From Isachenkonia alkalipeptolytica (GTDB lineage Bacteria > Bacillota > Clostridia > Peptostreptococcales > T1SED10-28), in NCBI RefSeq assembly GCF_009910325.1, contig NZ_SUMG01000012.1, positions 1 through 64,000 on the forward strand: a stretch of DNA of 64,000 nucleotides. Reading direction: 5' to 3'. Below the pieces are notes generated by a model. It did no database searches. It worked only from the letters and a program-made list of their open reading frames with translations, and was not told the DNA's origin. Made by a program: the position numbers and the translations under genes. Of this stretch, positions 43,135 through 51,912 are shown in pieces (position 1 is the stretch's first letter; the number at the start of each line of letters is the position of its first letter).

Positions 43135-43977
43135 TTATTCATCTAGATATTTGCGCTTCTTTTGGTACTCTTCTTCCGAGATCTCCCCTTTAGCTAATCG
43201 CGTATCCAGTATCTCTTTTGCCGATGGACTAGTGGAAGACTGGGACTTATTAGGGGTCTTTGTTTTATTCAACATAAGAATCACAATCAGAACAATGCCG
43301 ATTAAAATAATTCCGCCCCATATAAGTACGCTCGGCCACGGAGTCCTTCTCATCATTCCTCCGGAATCATGGCCCCAGGTCATCCAGGAAGAGTCATCAT
43401 CCGAGGCCATCATTGAAGACTCACCATACCAGCTTGACAGCCATTCCTCCATTTGATGAATTTCATCCCGCTGACTGTTTCTGATGTCCCGGGCTAAAAC
43501 CGCTACCTCTTCATGCTCCGCAAGTCCTCTCATTAATAATTGCTGCGACATCATCACCGCTTCCATATGATGAGGAATCATATCCTCTAAAAATGCCCGA
43601 TCCAATTCCTCTCCGGTTAGGTTTTCATAATCTCCCATCATCGGTTCATAATCAACTGCATGTACTTCATCCGGATACCAGTCGTTAAGAAAGCCTTGCA
43701 TCCGTTCAATTTCTTCCCTTTGGGTTTGAATGATTTCTTCTGCAAAATCCCGCATTTCTCCCCGCTCTGTATTGTCTCTTAGAATTTGTGCATTATCCAC
43801 AGCCTCTTGATGATGGGGGATCATATGCACCAGAAATTCATATTCATTATCTACAAAAACTTGGCTGGACCGCATCATCCCCGGCCCTCTCTGTCTCGGA
43901 CCCATTCCGCTGCTTACCACTATGCTTGCCAGCAAAATCAATACAAAAATTACTTTCCAGTTCTTTCTTTTTTTCAT
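43135..43977 (-). CDS. Tandem DUF305 protein with membrane helix and SHOCT tail
   Basis: A 280-residue protein: N-terminal signal/anchor (about 8-25), two copies of the four-helix DUF305 fold marked by MIPHHQEAV (about 52) and MIPHHMEAV (about 133), a Met/Asp-rich stretch, a membrane helix (about 218-237) and a C-terminal SHOCT motif (ILDTRLAKGEISEEEYQKK). DUF305 proteins are common near copper and silver resistance genes; the paired His and many Met residues could bind Cu outside the cell. TGGAGG precedes ATG. Confidence 0.88.
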   Translation of the reverse strand: MKKRKNWKVIFVLILLASIVVSSGMGPRQRGPGMMRSSQVFVDNEYEFLVHMIPHHQEAVDNAQILRDNTERGEMRDFAEEIIQTQREEIERMQGFLNDWYPDEVHAVDYEPMMGDYENLTGEELDRAFLEDMIPHHMEAVMMSQQLLMRGLAEHEEVAVLARDIRNSQRDEIHQMEEWLSSWYGESSMMASDDDSSWMTWGHDSGGMMRRTPWPSVLIWGGIILIGIVLIVILMLNKTKTPNKSQSSTSPSAKEILDTRLAKGEISEEEYQKKRKYLDE

Positions 43978-44125
43978 TGCACACGCCTCCAGTCAATCCA
44001 CTACTTGTAACTCCTTTAATATATACCCGATTTCCAAGGATTTATCGAAAGTTGTCCCTATAATCGATCTGTAATATCAGCTGATCATTTTGAACCAAGA
44101 AGTAATCAAGGAAAGGACCAAGAAA

Positions 44126-44153
44126 AAAACGTCCACTCATGGGACGCTTCTTT
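44126..44153 (-). terminator. Terminator of the GNAT gene
   Basis: Minus-strand CGTCC and GGACG arms are followed by a run of seven T; it begins at the stop codon. Confidence 0.7.
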
Positions 44154-44998
44154 TACGGTACTATGGACTTCAGGGCAAACTCCGAGACAAACACTTCCCG
44201 AAAGCCCAAATGATCATAGAGATTTCGGGCCTTGTTGCCCACCACACACCAAAGATAGATTTCCTTATTGCCTCTATTGTAAAGCTCATTGCATAAATAC
44301 CGGGTAAACTTCATTCCAATCCCTTGTCCCTGGAGATCCGTACGCACCGAGATGCTTTCAATTTCATTGCCTTCCAGACGACCATAGCCTGCGATTTCTC
44401 CATTCAGCTCATAAATGTATCGATTCCCAGCGTCCTGCTTCCATGCACTGCAGATCCCTTCACTGGGCTTACCTACGGCGGAATCGGGAAAATCCCCTAC
44501 CCTTAAACGCATTTCATGGAAGGCTTTGGCGGATAAGGTAAAGGCCTCCTCAAAATCTTCATCCCGGTAAGGCCTTACCGGTACCTGTTCAATGGTGAAT
44601 TTCCCATCACTACGCTTTAAATAGGCACTGGAAAACAGTCGTTCATAGCCGTGCTTTTTTGCAAAGCCCTTGGAGTTTTCATGGTTCATGGAATAGGTGG
44701 TCATAATCTTTTTCGTTTCCTCTTGATGTAATACCTCTTCTGCATATTGTAAAATCCTACTACCAAGGCCTCTGTTACGATGATTAAGGGGAACGTAAAC
44801 GATGACAAAGGAGGTGTCCTTTTCCGGCTCAATTTGCACCAGGCCCAGAATTTCCTTCTTTCCATAGACAACCCTTACTTTCCCTGATTCCAGTTCCAAT
44901 ACACTTCGAAGATAATCCCTTTGTTCCGGATCCTTCCCAATCATTTCCATTACGCTTTCCTGCTGATTTTTCGTATATTTTTCATACTGCAGTTCCAT
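44153..44998 (-). CDS. GNAT-family acetyltransferase with two GNAT domains
   Basis: A 281-residue protein with an N-terminal GNAT domain (acetyl-CoA loop NRGLGSRIL, about 74-82) and a C-terminal one (VRTDLQGQGIGMKFTRYLCNEL, about 223-244, then LWCVVGNKARNLYDHLGF). The substrate is unknown. AAAGGAAGG precedes ATG. It stands alone with its own terminator. Confidence 0.87.
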   Translation of the reverse strand: MELQYEKYTKNQQESVMEMIGKDPEQRDYLRSVLELESGKVRVVYGKKEILGLVQIEPEKDTSFVIVYVPLNHRNRGLGSRILQYAEEVLHQEETKKIMTTYSMNHENSKGFAKKHGYERLFSSAYLKRSDGKFTIEQVPVRPYRDEDFEEAFTLSAKAFHEMRLRVGDFPDSAVGKPSEGICSAWKQDAGNRYIYELNGEIAGYGRLEGNEIESISVRTDLQGQGIGMKFTRYLCNELYNRGNKEIYLWCVVGNKARNLYDHLGFREVFVSEFALKSIVP

Positions 44999-45109
44999 TT
45001 GTCACAATCCTTCCTTTCAATGCTTAGTATACAATTAGTTCCAATTACAAAAGCACTCAATATAAAAGGGCTCGTCTCCTTTGGGCTCCCGATTGAAGAT
45101 TTTCTTAAA

Positions 45110-45877
45110 TTATTTTTCCCCTTCTTTTGCTGAGGTTTCCGCCCCCGCCGCTTTTGAGGCTCGCTCCAGCTCTCCGAAAAATTCCTCCATTTCCTTTTGA
45201 TCAAGGATGGATTCGTGGGATACGATATAATAGGCCACATCCAGAGATCTTATTGCTTCAATCAGCATGAACAGCTTTTCCCGGTCATAACCGAACTTCC
45301 CGTTTTTCCGCGATCCATAAATGGAATCCCCAAGGAAAAGCACCTTCCTTTCCGGTACATAGATCAGTGTTGTATCCTCCGTATGAGGTCCGTCCATCTC
45401 CAGCATTACGGATGTGATGTTCCCAAGGTCAAAGGTAAGTTTCCCTTCGAAAATTATATCCATGGGGGCTACCCTGAAATCCTTTCTTTCCTCTTCCTTC
45501 ATTTCTCCTTTAATGGCATTGATTACAAAATCATTGAATACCCCGTCCTTTTTCTGCTTTTCCAGAGAGGCATCATCCCATTTCCAGTTCCCCATGTCCT
45601 TCAGCCGGCTTTGGGTTTTTCGACTCCCCACACTGGGAATATTCATCTTTTCCATTCCCACGATATGATCCCAGTGGTGGTGAGTAATCCCCAGGTATTT
45701 TATCGGTCCCTTTGTTACTTTTTCAGCTGCTTGTAAAAACTCTCCGGCATGTTTCGGCGAATTTCCGCTGTCCACAACCATACTTCCTTTTTCTCCAACA
45801 ATCAGTCCTAAGGAGGGCCGATCGGTTTTTCGTTCATGCTCTAATAAGTAAATCCTCTCGGTGATCTTTTTTAGCAT
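45110..45877 (-). CDS. Metallo-beta-lactamase-fold hydrolase
   Basis: A 255-residue MBL-fold protein with the HHHWDH zinc motif (about residue 66), the DGPHTEDTT His/Asp segment and VLFLGDSIYG. The substrate is unknown; similar clostridial proteins are generic hydrolases. GGAGG precedes ATG. The next gene upstream (nitrilase) has an independent start. Confidence 0.87.
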   Translation of the reverse strand: MLKKITERIYLLEHERKTDRPSLGLIVGEKGSMVVDSGNSPKHAGEFLQAAEKVTKGPIKYLGITHHHWDHIVGMEKMNIPSVGSRKTQSRLKDMGNWKWDDASLEKQKKDGVFNDFVINAIKGEMKEEERKDFRVAPMDIIFEGKLTFDLGNITSVMLEMDGPHTEDTTLIYVPERKVLFLGDSIYGSRKNGKFGYDREKLFMLIEAIRSLDVAYYIVSHESILDQKEMEEFFGELERASKAAGAETSAKEGEK

Positions 45878-45951
45878 TTCATTTCCTCCTCAAAATTGAT
45901 TCTGATAGGCAGAGTTGTAACCTTGCCATCCTATCCTGTTAGTAATCAAAA

Positions 45952-46875
45952 TTATTTTTCCCTAATTTTAAAATCAAAAATTTCCGGTCGATTATAATGG
46001 CCCACGGGGTCCCAATCGAACTTCGATTGCACAACCTGTTCTAAATCCAGTTCTGCGGTAATAATGCCCGGTTTGTCAAATAAGGGCTCCGCAAGATATT
46101 CTCCGTAGGGACTGATAATACAGCTCCCGCCTCTACACATTACCTCCGGCTGATCCTTGAGATCCTCATAATAGTTAAGATCCGTGGGATACATGGATTT
46201 TTCCACATACTGATTGCTCATGATTACAAAGCACCGACCTTCAAAGGCAATATGTCTGAGGGTTGCCTGGTAAGTTTCTCTTTGATCCGCCGTTGGAACG
46301 ATATATAGATTGACGCCTTTTAAATACATGGCCATTCTCGCCAAGGGCATATAGTTTTCCCAGCAAATCAGGGAGCCCATCTTGCCGTAGGGGGTATCCA
46401 CAACGGTTAAAGTAGAGCCGTCGTCCTCTCCCCAAATGACCCGCTCTGCCCCGGTGGGTTTTAATTTTCGGTGTCTTCCGAGATACCCTTCCGGTCCGAA
46501 GAATAAGTTTGAACAGTGAAGGGTTCCGTCCAGGCCTTCGCCGTTTTTCTCCGTAACTCCGATGGATAAGTAAACATCCAGCTCCTTGGTCAGTTCCCCT
46601 AAACGATCCACCTCGGGTCCCGGCACTGCCACGGCGTTATCATGGTAGCGCTGATAATCCTGTCGGCCTTTTTCCGTACGGTTTCCCACCACCATGCCGA
46701 AGGTTAGTCCCCTGGGATAGCAGGGAATGAAACTCTCGGGAAACACAATCAGTTTTGCCCCGGTGGCTGCGGCCTCCCTGGTCAGTTCAATGGTCTTTTT
46801 CATGGTTTTTTGCAGATCAAAAATAATCGGCGCGTCCTGGACTACGGCAACCTTCAGTTTCTTTTCCAATATCAT
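45952..46875 (-). CDS. Nitrilase-type carbon-nitrogen hydrolase
   Basis: A 307-residue nitrilase-superfamily enzyme with the Glu-Lys-Cys triad: Glu in VFPESFIPCYPRG (about 46), Lys in RHRKLKPTG (about 133) and Cys in GSLICWENYMP (about 167). CWENYMP is typical of true nitrilases, which convert nitriles to acids and ammonia. The site before ATG is weak (GTGAG). No pathway neighbours point to the substrate. Confidence 0.88.
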   Translation of the reverse strand: MILEKKLKVAVVQDAPIIFDLQKTMKKTIELTREAAATGAKLIVFPESFIPCYPRGLTFGMVVGNRTEKGRQDYQRYHDNAVAVPGPEVDRLGELTKELDVYLSIGVTEKNGEGLDGTLHCSNLFFGPEGYLGRHRKLKPTGAERVIWGEDDGSTLTVVDTPYGKMGSLICWENYMPLARMAMYLKGVNLYIVPTADQRETYQATLRHIAFEGRCFVIMSNQYVEKSMYPTDLNYYEDLKDQPEVMCRGGSCIISPYGEYLAEPLFDKPGIITAELDLEQVVQSKFDWDPVGHYNRPEIFDFKIREK

Positions 46876-47521
46876 CAGCTCACTTTCTTGAAATGCTTTT
46901 CTGGAAATTCACCTTAATCTCTACATTCATTATTAATTAATTCGACAAAGAAATCTGTAACTCCTCTATTTTTTCAAAAATCAACTCTTGGTGCCTCCCT
47001 GCAGATTCTTAATTTCATAATCAGCGGCAGTGATATTTTATCCGAGCATTTTTGTTAATACCTTTTTCAGTACTTCCTGATTGATTTCCTTCAAATGATC
47101 ATGACTCCATTTTAGATATCCCCTATAAGTAGCGCCCTATTCTATATTTTTATAAATTTATAGAATAGTAGCTCTTTATGATTGATAGGCTCTCTTTAAT
47201 ATAGATAGGCTCCCTTCATTATAAAATATATCGAGAATCTAAATAACCGTCCCCAGGATGTCTCCATCTACTCCTTAAGGGAAATAAGTCCTCAGTCTTA
47301 AGGCGGAGGCTAGGTAGCAGACGTAGACCTGACACGAAGCATGGTTTTATAACTTAAACATCCCTACCACGCATTACTCCGCGTACTAGGGATGTTATAT
47401 TACAATGAAATTGATTCCTATTTTACCATGAACGTTAGCTTTTGTTTTACAAGCTGAGTTGACCCACCCGGAGGACTGTGATTCTCTCATAGGGTGGCAA
47501 ACAAAACGTCCCCTTGGCTTT
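46876..47521. other. Long intergenic region with repeats and hairpins
   Basis: About 646 bases with no supported gene. It holds two tandem 20-base units CTCTTTATGATTGATAGGCT / CTCTTTAATATAGATAGGCT near 47171-47212, a hairpin AACATCCCTA/TAGGGATGTT at 47357-47396 with an inner ACGC/GCGT pair, and a REP-like end (GGCAAACAAAACGTCCCCTTGGC) at about 47496-47518, beside the next gene. It could be the scar of a small mobile or REP element. Confidence 0.5.
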
Positions 47522-48124
47522 TTACTTATAGGTCACTTGAGGATCGATATTTTCGATGGCGTCCATTTCAGACATTTTTTTCAACACTTCTCCAAAGAGA
47601 TAAAACAGGGCCACCAATCGCTTTTCGTCCTTAATCACCCCATAATCCTCAAAATACAATTGCTTGACTCCTTCAGGGAATTTCGTGCCCATGAAACCGT
47701 CGTCCTCCTTGACTTCCAGCCGGATCCTATCCTGGCCTTCGATGATTTTTTGAATGCTCTCATGGGTAAAGAGGGTTTTCATTTTAGCCTCATCATTCCC
47801 CTGAATAATGAAGTTTTCGTCGAGAGAAGGGATTCCGATTTCAACATCCTGGCTACCCAGAAGTTTTCCAATATTGCTGAAAATCCCCTTTTGGTAAATT
47901 TTAAACCTAAAATCATCCTTGGCACTATAAGGGGCTCGGATGCGGGTATAGGTGGCTGCACTTTTCCCTGTGGATACGGTATAGGTATCCAGGGTAATCG
48001 TCCAGTTATGGAGATTCCCTATCATCTTATCGGGCTTGAAAAGTCCCCCTTCAACCAGTTGGAAGCCCATTTCCTCCACCACTTTATGCCATGCTTCTTT
48101 ACGATTTTTTCCGAATAATCCCAT
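47522..48124 (-). CDS. Conserved-looking hypothetical protein
   Basis: A 200-residue soluble protein I do not recognise. It has MGLFGKNRKEAWHKVVEEMGF at the start, a beta-rich centre (WTITLDTYTVSTGKSAATYTRIR) and a C-terminal helical part. AAAGAGGAG precedes ATG. A decayed fragment of a closely related gene lies 5.5 kb away at 53066-53225, so it belongs to a family that duplicates in this genome. Confidence 0.75.
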   Translation of the reverse strand: MGLFGKNRKEAWHKVVEEMGFQLVEGGLFKPDKMIGNLHNWTITLDTYTVSTGKSAATYTRIRAPYSAKDDFRFKIYQKGIFSNIGKLLGSQDVEIGIPSLDENFIIQGNDEAKMKTLFTHESIQKIIEGQDRIRLEVKEDDGFMGTKFPEGVKQLYFEDYGVIKDEKRLVALFYLFGEVLKKMSEMDAIENIDPQVTYK

Positions 48125-48235
48125 TGGACCACTCCTCTTTTCCTTATTGTTTTATAATATTATTGTAACATATTATGTTTTGCAACGCCTGCAAATGCCA
48201 TGTATTCCCCCTTGGTTCTCTTTATATATGATCCC

Positions 48236-49698
48236 TTATTTGATCCGAATATTTTTTTTGTTTTTTATCTCATAAATTACATCCGCCACATTTTCCACCA
48301 GCCTTCTATCATGACTGATAAAAATCAGGGTGCCTTGAAATCCCTTTATCAGACTTTCCAAAGCTTCTAATCCCGGTAGATCCAGATAATTGCTCGGTTC
48401 ATCCAGCAAAAGGATATTATATTTTCCAAGCAGTACCTTTAATAACATCAGCTTTATTATTTCCCCGCCGCTGAGGACTCTGAGGTTTTTTCTTAGATCC
48501 ACCGCAGTAAATCCCATTGACGATAAGGCTCCCCGGATTTCCGAAACATTATAATCACAATCCGCCTGCATATGGTTGATCAGGTTCTGATTCCCGTCAT
48601 ATTTATAGCTTCCCTGGGTGAAGTATCCTATTTTAGCCTTGGGAGATATTTCAAACCCCTCTTCCCGGTTCATGATCATTTCCATTAAGGTGGTTTTTCC
48701 CGCACCATTGCCTCCTACAAAGGCCACTCTTCCTCCAAGGGGGATGGTAAAGGAGGCCTTTTCAAACAAGACTTTTTCCCCGAAGCTCTTGTTGATCTCT
48801 GTGGCAATAATGGGAAAGGGGTTATGGAGCCTTAGTCCCTCACTCTCCTTAAACCGAAGGGAATGCTCCTGCTCAGGGGCTTGAACCTTTTCCAGGGCCT
48901 GGATTTTTTGTTCCATGGATTTTGCCGCTTTTTGCAGTTTTTTCTGTTTGCTTCCCACAGGCTTTTGGTGACTGAGTCGGCCCCCGTCCTTGGAACGGTT
49001 TTTCTTAGCACGGCCCTTGGTCTTTTGATTAATCTTTAAAGCCTGCTTCGTTTTTCCTCAGCGATTTCTTCTAATCTGCCGCACTCCGCCCTATATTCTT
49101 CGTATTTTGCCGTCTGATTCTTACGTTCCTCTTCCTTTTGTTGAAGATAATTAGAATAGTTGCCCCAGTACTCCGTAATTTTTCCATCTTCCAGCTCCCA
49201 AATCTTATGCACCACTTCATCCAGGAAATACCGGTCATGACTGATCACCAATAAGGCTCCGAGGAAATATGTTAACTGTCCGATTAAAAAATCCATACCT
49301 TCCCGGTCTAAATGGCTGGTCGGTTCATCGGCAAAAATCCCGTGTGCTTGATTGGAAAGGGCCTGGGCAATTTTCATTCTGGTTTCTTCCCCGCCGCTCA
49401 TCCTCCGGGTATCAATTTTATCAACTCCAAGCTTACCCATAAGAGCAAAATCCTTTGTTTCCTCCAAAACCCCTTCCTCGAGCTGAGGGATGTAGGCAAA
49501 TTCTCCAAGACGGTTGACCTCCCCTGCTTCGGGGTTCATCTCACCTATCAGCACTTTTAATAATGTACTCTTTCCTGCACCGTTTGCTCCTACTAAACCA
49601 ATACGATCATACTCATATATTTCCACTTCCTCAATGTCCAGTACCTCTCGTCCAAGATATTCCACTTGGATATTTTTTCCCTTTACTCTTAGTTCCAT
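48236..49698 (-). pseudogene. ABC-F ATPase (ribosome-protection type) split by a -1 frameshift
   Basis: Two frames together make one ABC-F protein of about 485 residues. The first (49036-49698) has Walker [10 protein letters not shown], signature MSGGEE and [10 protein letters not shown]. The second (from 48236) has [15 protein letters not shown] and [10 protein letters not shown]. The frames join at an A5 run at 49051-49055, where one extra A restores [14 protein letters not shown]. Such proteins dislodge antibiotics from ribosomes (Vga/Lsa/VmlR-like). It could be broken, a sequencing error, or slippage. ATG at 49698 has GGAGG seven bases upstream. The leader carries terminators. Confidence 0.8.
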
Positions 49699-49757
49699 TT
49701 TTATTCCTCCTGTCAAAAACCGATTTTTATGTTCTCTTTCTTTCGGGTTTTTGCAAC

Positions 49758-49784
49758 AAAAAATCACAGGGAGACTACCTGTGA
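49758..49784 (-). terminator. Leader terminator (attenuator) before the ABC-F gene
   Basis: Minus-strand TCACAGG-N7-CCTGTGA followed by TTTTTT ends 60 bases before the ABC-F start codon, so it must be read through for expression. Antibiotic-stalled ribosomes control such leaders in other ABC-F genes. Confidence 0.75.
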
Positions 49785-49809
49785 GGGAGTAAAGGATATG
49801 ATCCGGCAA

Positions 49810-50333
49810 CTGCTTTCGACGGATTCTTATATCTTGGCATTACATCATTTAAAAAACAGTTGGATCATGGATTCATCCAATTTAAGCCGCAAAAAAAGAG
49901 GGCAGATTTGTCCCTCCTCTTTAACGTTAGATGTTTTTTTATTCCTTATCGTTAATAAGGCTCTCTTAAAAATAGGCAGAACAATCCCGGTTACTCTACA
50001 CAGGTAGATTCTTTAAGCAATATGAAATTCGTTGCAAAAAGAAGGAAACCGTAATCTGAATAGTCCACACATTTTTAATCAACCCTCCGATCATCATAAG
50101 ATTTTTCAACCATACCCTTTTTAGGCTATGGTCACAAGGTCTCAGCCTTTGAAAAATCAATAGCATTAGCATTCGACTGATCCCATTGCTAGTATTAGTA
50201 TAACTACTATTATTAATGGAGTGAACCTTCTAAAGGCCGATTGCTCCTCCGCCTTTAGACGGATGTTTTCCTATCCCACCAATTTAATGCCGATCCCTTT
50301 CTTATTCTAGATCATGAAATTCAAAAAGGTCAT
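49810..50333. other. ABC-F leader and intergenic region
   Basis: About 520 bases without a supported gene. A second T-tailed hairpin (49891-49922, GAGGG/CCCTC) lies upstream of the attenuator, and TTAACG/CGTTAA arms flank it at about 49921-49957. A 9-bp stem TCTAAAGGC/GCCTTTAGA is at about 50230-50260, downstream of the DsrE gene. No leader ORF with a convincing ribosome binding site was found. Confidence 0.45.
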
Positions 50334-50687
50334 CTAAAATACCATTACCTGATCCGCATTCTCCGTGAGTTCCGCCAACTCTGCCATTGAGCTTTTCTCC
50401 GCTTTTTTAACCATCATCTCCATGCTCAGTCCACGAGCATCCATGCAGGAACCTCAGAGTTTCACCTTTCCCTTTTTCACCAAAATCCCTTTTAGCATGC
50501 GTTCAATGTTATAGTACCCCTCCGGGGTTTTTTGATTGGCAATGCCGTTGTTCACAGCATCCCCCACCATAGAAATTACCACTTCATTTTCTTTTGATCG
50601 ACCCTGCAGTGCCATTGCCAGGCGTAGGGCGTTATAACTTCTTTCATTTCCGTAGGGTCCGTCGTTTAGAATGAACAAAAACTTCAT
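50334..50687 (-). CDS. DsrE-family protein with in-frame UGA (probable selenoprotein)
   Basis: Translating TGA at 50454-50456 as selenocysteine gives a 117-residue DsrE/YchN-like protein that runs to the family's usual end (ELAELTENADQVMVF). The UGA falls at residue 78 in the motif UGSCMDARGL, where relatives have CxxC. Thirteen bases after UGA, ATGCTC (rc of 50435-50440) pairs with GAGCAT over loop GUGGACU, placing a G in the apical loop 20 bases downstream, as in bacterial SECIS elements. ATG at 50687 follows AAGGAGG. DsrE-type proteins relay sulfur or act in thiol redox. A nonsense mutation is the alternative. Confidence 0.8.
50422..50440 (-). promoter_or_regulatory. SECIS-like hairpin in the DsrE gene
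   Basis: A perfect 6-bp stem with 7-base loop GUGGACU inside the coding region, immediately downstream of the in-frame UGA, at the spacing expected for SelB binding. Confidence 0.65.
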
Positions 50688-50988
50688 TAAAACTTCCTCC
50701 TTTTTAATATTATTCATACGTTTCAAGCTTCCCTTTATTATAAAATACCCAAAAATTCTTATTAGGCCCATTTTAAAATATTCTTTTTCTTCGCCCCCCC
50801 CCCCGGTATTCCTTCCAATTTATGGTTTTATCCTTGGTTCATAGGCTATAGGTGCTATATCTTTTCCTAAAAAATAAGATTGAAAACCTTTTACATATAA
50901 TCCATCCATAAAAAGCCTAACAAAAGGGAGCCGGCCGGTTAAATTACCAGTGGACTCCCTTTTTTTTGGATGCTGCCGTTCTAAGCAT
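50688..50988. other. Intergenic region with 11-base G/C homopolymer
   Basis: Contains a run of eleven C (50794-50804; G on the DsrE coding strand) about 110 bases upstream of the DsrE start and a minus-strand TATAAT near 50747. An intrinsic terminator of the DUF1445 gene (AAAAGGGAG 50922-50930 with CTCCCTTTT 50955-50963) also lies here. No gene seen. Confidence 0.6.
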
Positions 50989-51777
50989 TTATCCCTTGCT
51001 TAAATCTTCATTTTTTATGTTGGTTACAAACATGTACCCCGGTGCATGGGTAATCATAATTTCCGGTTTTGCATTTAGGGCAAGCAACTGAGGGGTGACG
51101 CCACAAGCCCAAAACACCGGAATTTCATCTTTCCCTATAGATATGGCATCACCATACTCCGGGTTGTCTATATCCTGTATGCCGATTTCTTCAGGATTGC
51201 CGATATGAATGGGGGCTCCGTGCACTTCGGGAAATTTGGAGGTGATCTCTACAACCTTTGTAATATCCCTTCCTTTGATCGGTCTCATACTGACAACCAT
51301 ATTCCCTCTAAAGATCCCCGCCTCCTTACAGGCAATATTGGTTTTGTACATAGCAACATTTTTTGACTGTTCGATATGTTTGATAGAAATCCCTTCTTCT
51401 AATAAAGCAGATTCAAAAGTAAAAGAACACCCTAAAAGAAAGGATACAAAATCCTCTCGCCATAAATCCCTGATGTCCTCTTCTTCCGAAACCAGAACCC
51501 CCTCTTGATAAATTCTATACTTAGGGATATCCTGTCTTATATCTGCCCCTTTAGAAAGTGGAGGGGTTATTTCTCCTACCTCTAATATATCTATGATGGG
51601 ACAGGGTTTAGGATTTCTTTGGGCAAAAATCATGAAATCCAAGGCATACTTTTTGGGAAGGATCACTAAGTTTGCCTGAGCATAGCCATGAGATACTCCC
51701 GAGGTGGGCTTATTAAATTTTCCCCCTCGAACCGCTTCCCAGAAATCCTTCGGAATCATCTTTCCATAATCCGTCAT
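50989..51777 (-). CDS. DUF1445 putative hydro-lyase (D-glutamate cyclase-like)
   Basis: A 262-residue protein of the YcsI/DUF1445 family, annotated as putative hydro-lyase; the mammalian relative is D-glutamate cyclase. Conserved blocks include TSGVSHGYAQANLVILPK (about 25-42), FLLGCSFTFESAL, PVFWACGVTPQ and the terminal THAPGYMFVT. GAGGTGATAAA precedes ATG. It stands alone, ended by the terminator at 50922. Confidence 0.85.
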   Translation of the reverse strand: MTDYGKMIPKDFWEAVRGGKFNKPTSGVSHGYAQANLVILPKKYALDFMIFAQRNPKPCPIIDILEVGEITPPLSKGADIRQDIPKYRIYQEGVLVSEEEDIRDLWREDFVSFLLGCSFTFESALLEEGISIKHIEQSKNVAMYKTNIACKEAGIFRGNMVVSMRPIKGRDITKVVEITSKFPEVHGAPIHIGNPEEIGIQDIDNPEYGDAISIGKDEIPVFWACGVTPQLLALNAKPEIMITHAPGYMFVTNIKNEDLSKG

Positions 51778-51912
51778 TTTATCACCTCATTGTATATTTT
51801 AAACAATCTTTTTGAAGCTACTTTGCATTTTCATCCTTTATACTGAAGTTCAGGTTCTTTTCCCCCTCTATCCCGACGGGGCTTTGTCCTTGATCTTAAA
51901 GCGGGAAAAGGA

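Noticed and set aside
47230-47400. Possible structured RNA (T-box or riboswitch)
   Set aside because: No T-box AGGGUGG-type motif or known aptamer core was recognised; only one hairpin is clear, so it is left as repeat-like intergenic DNA.
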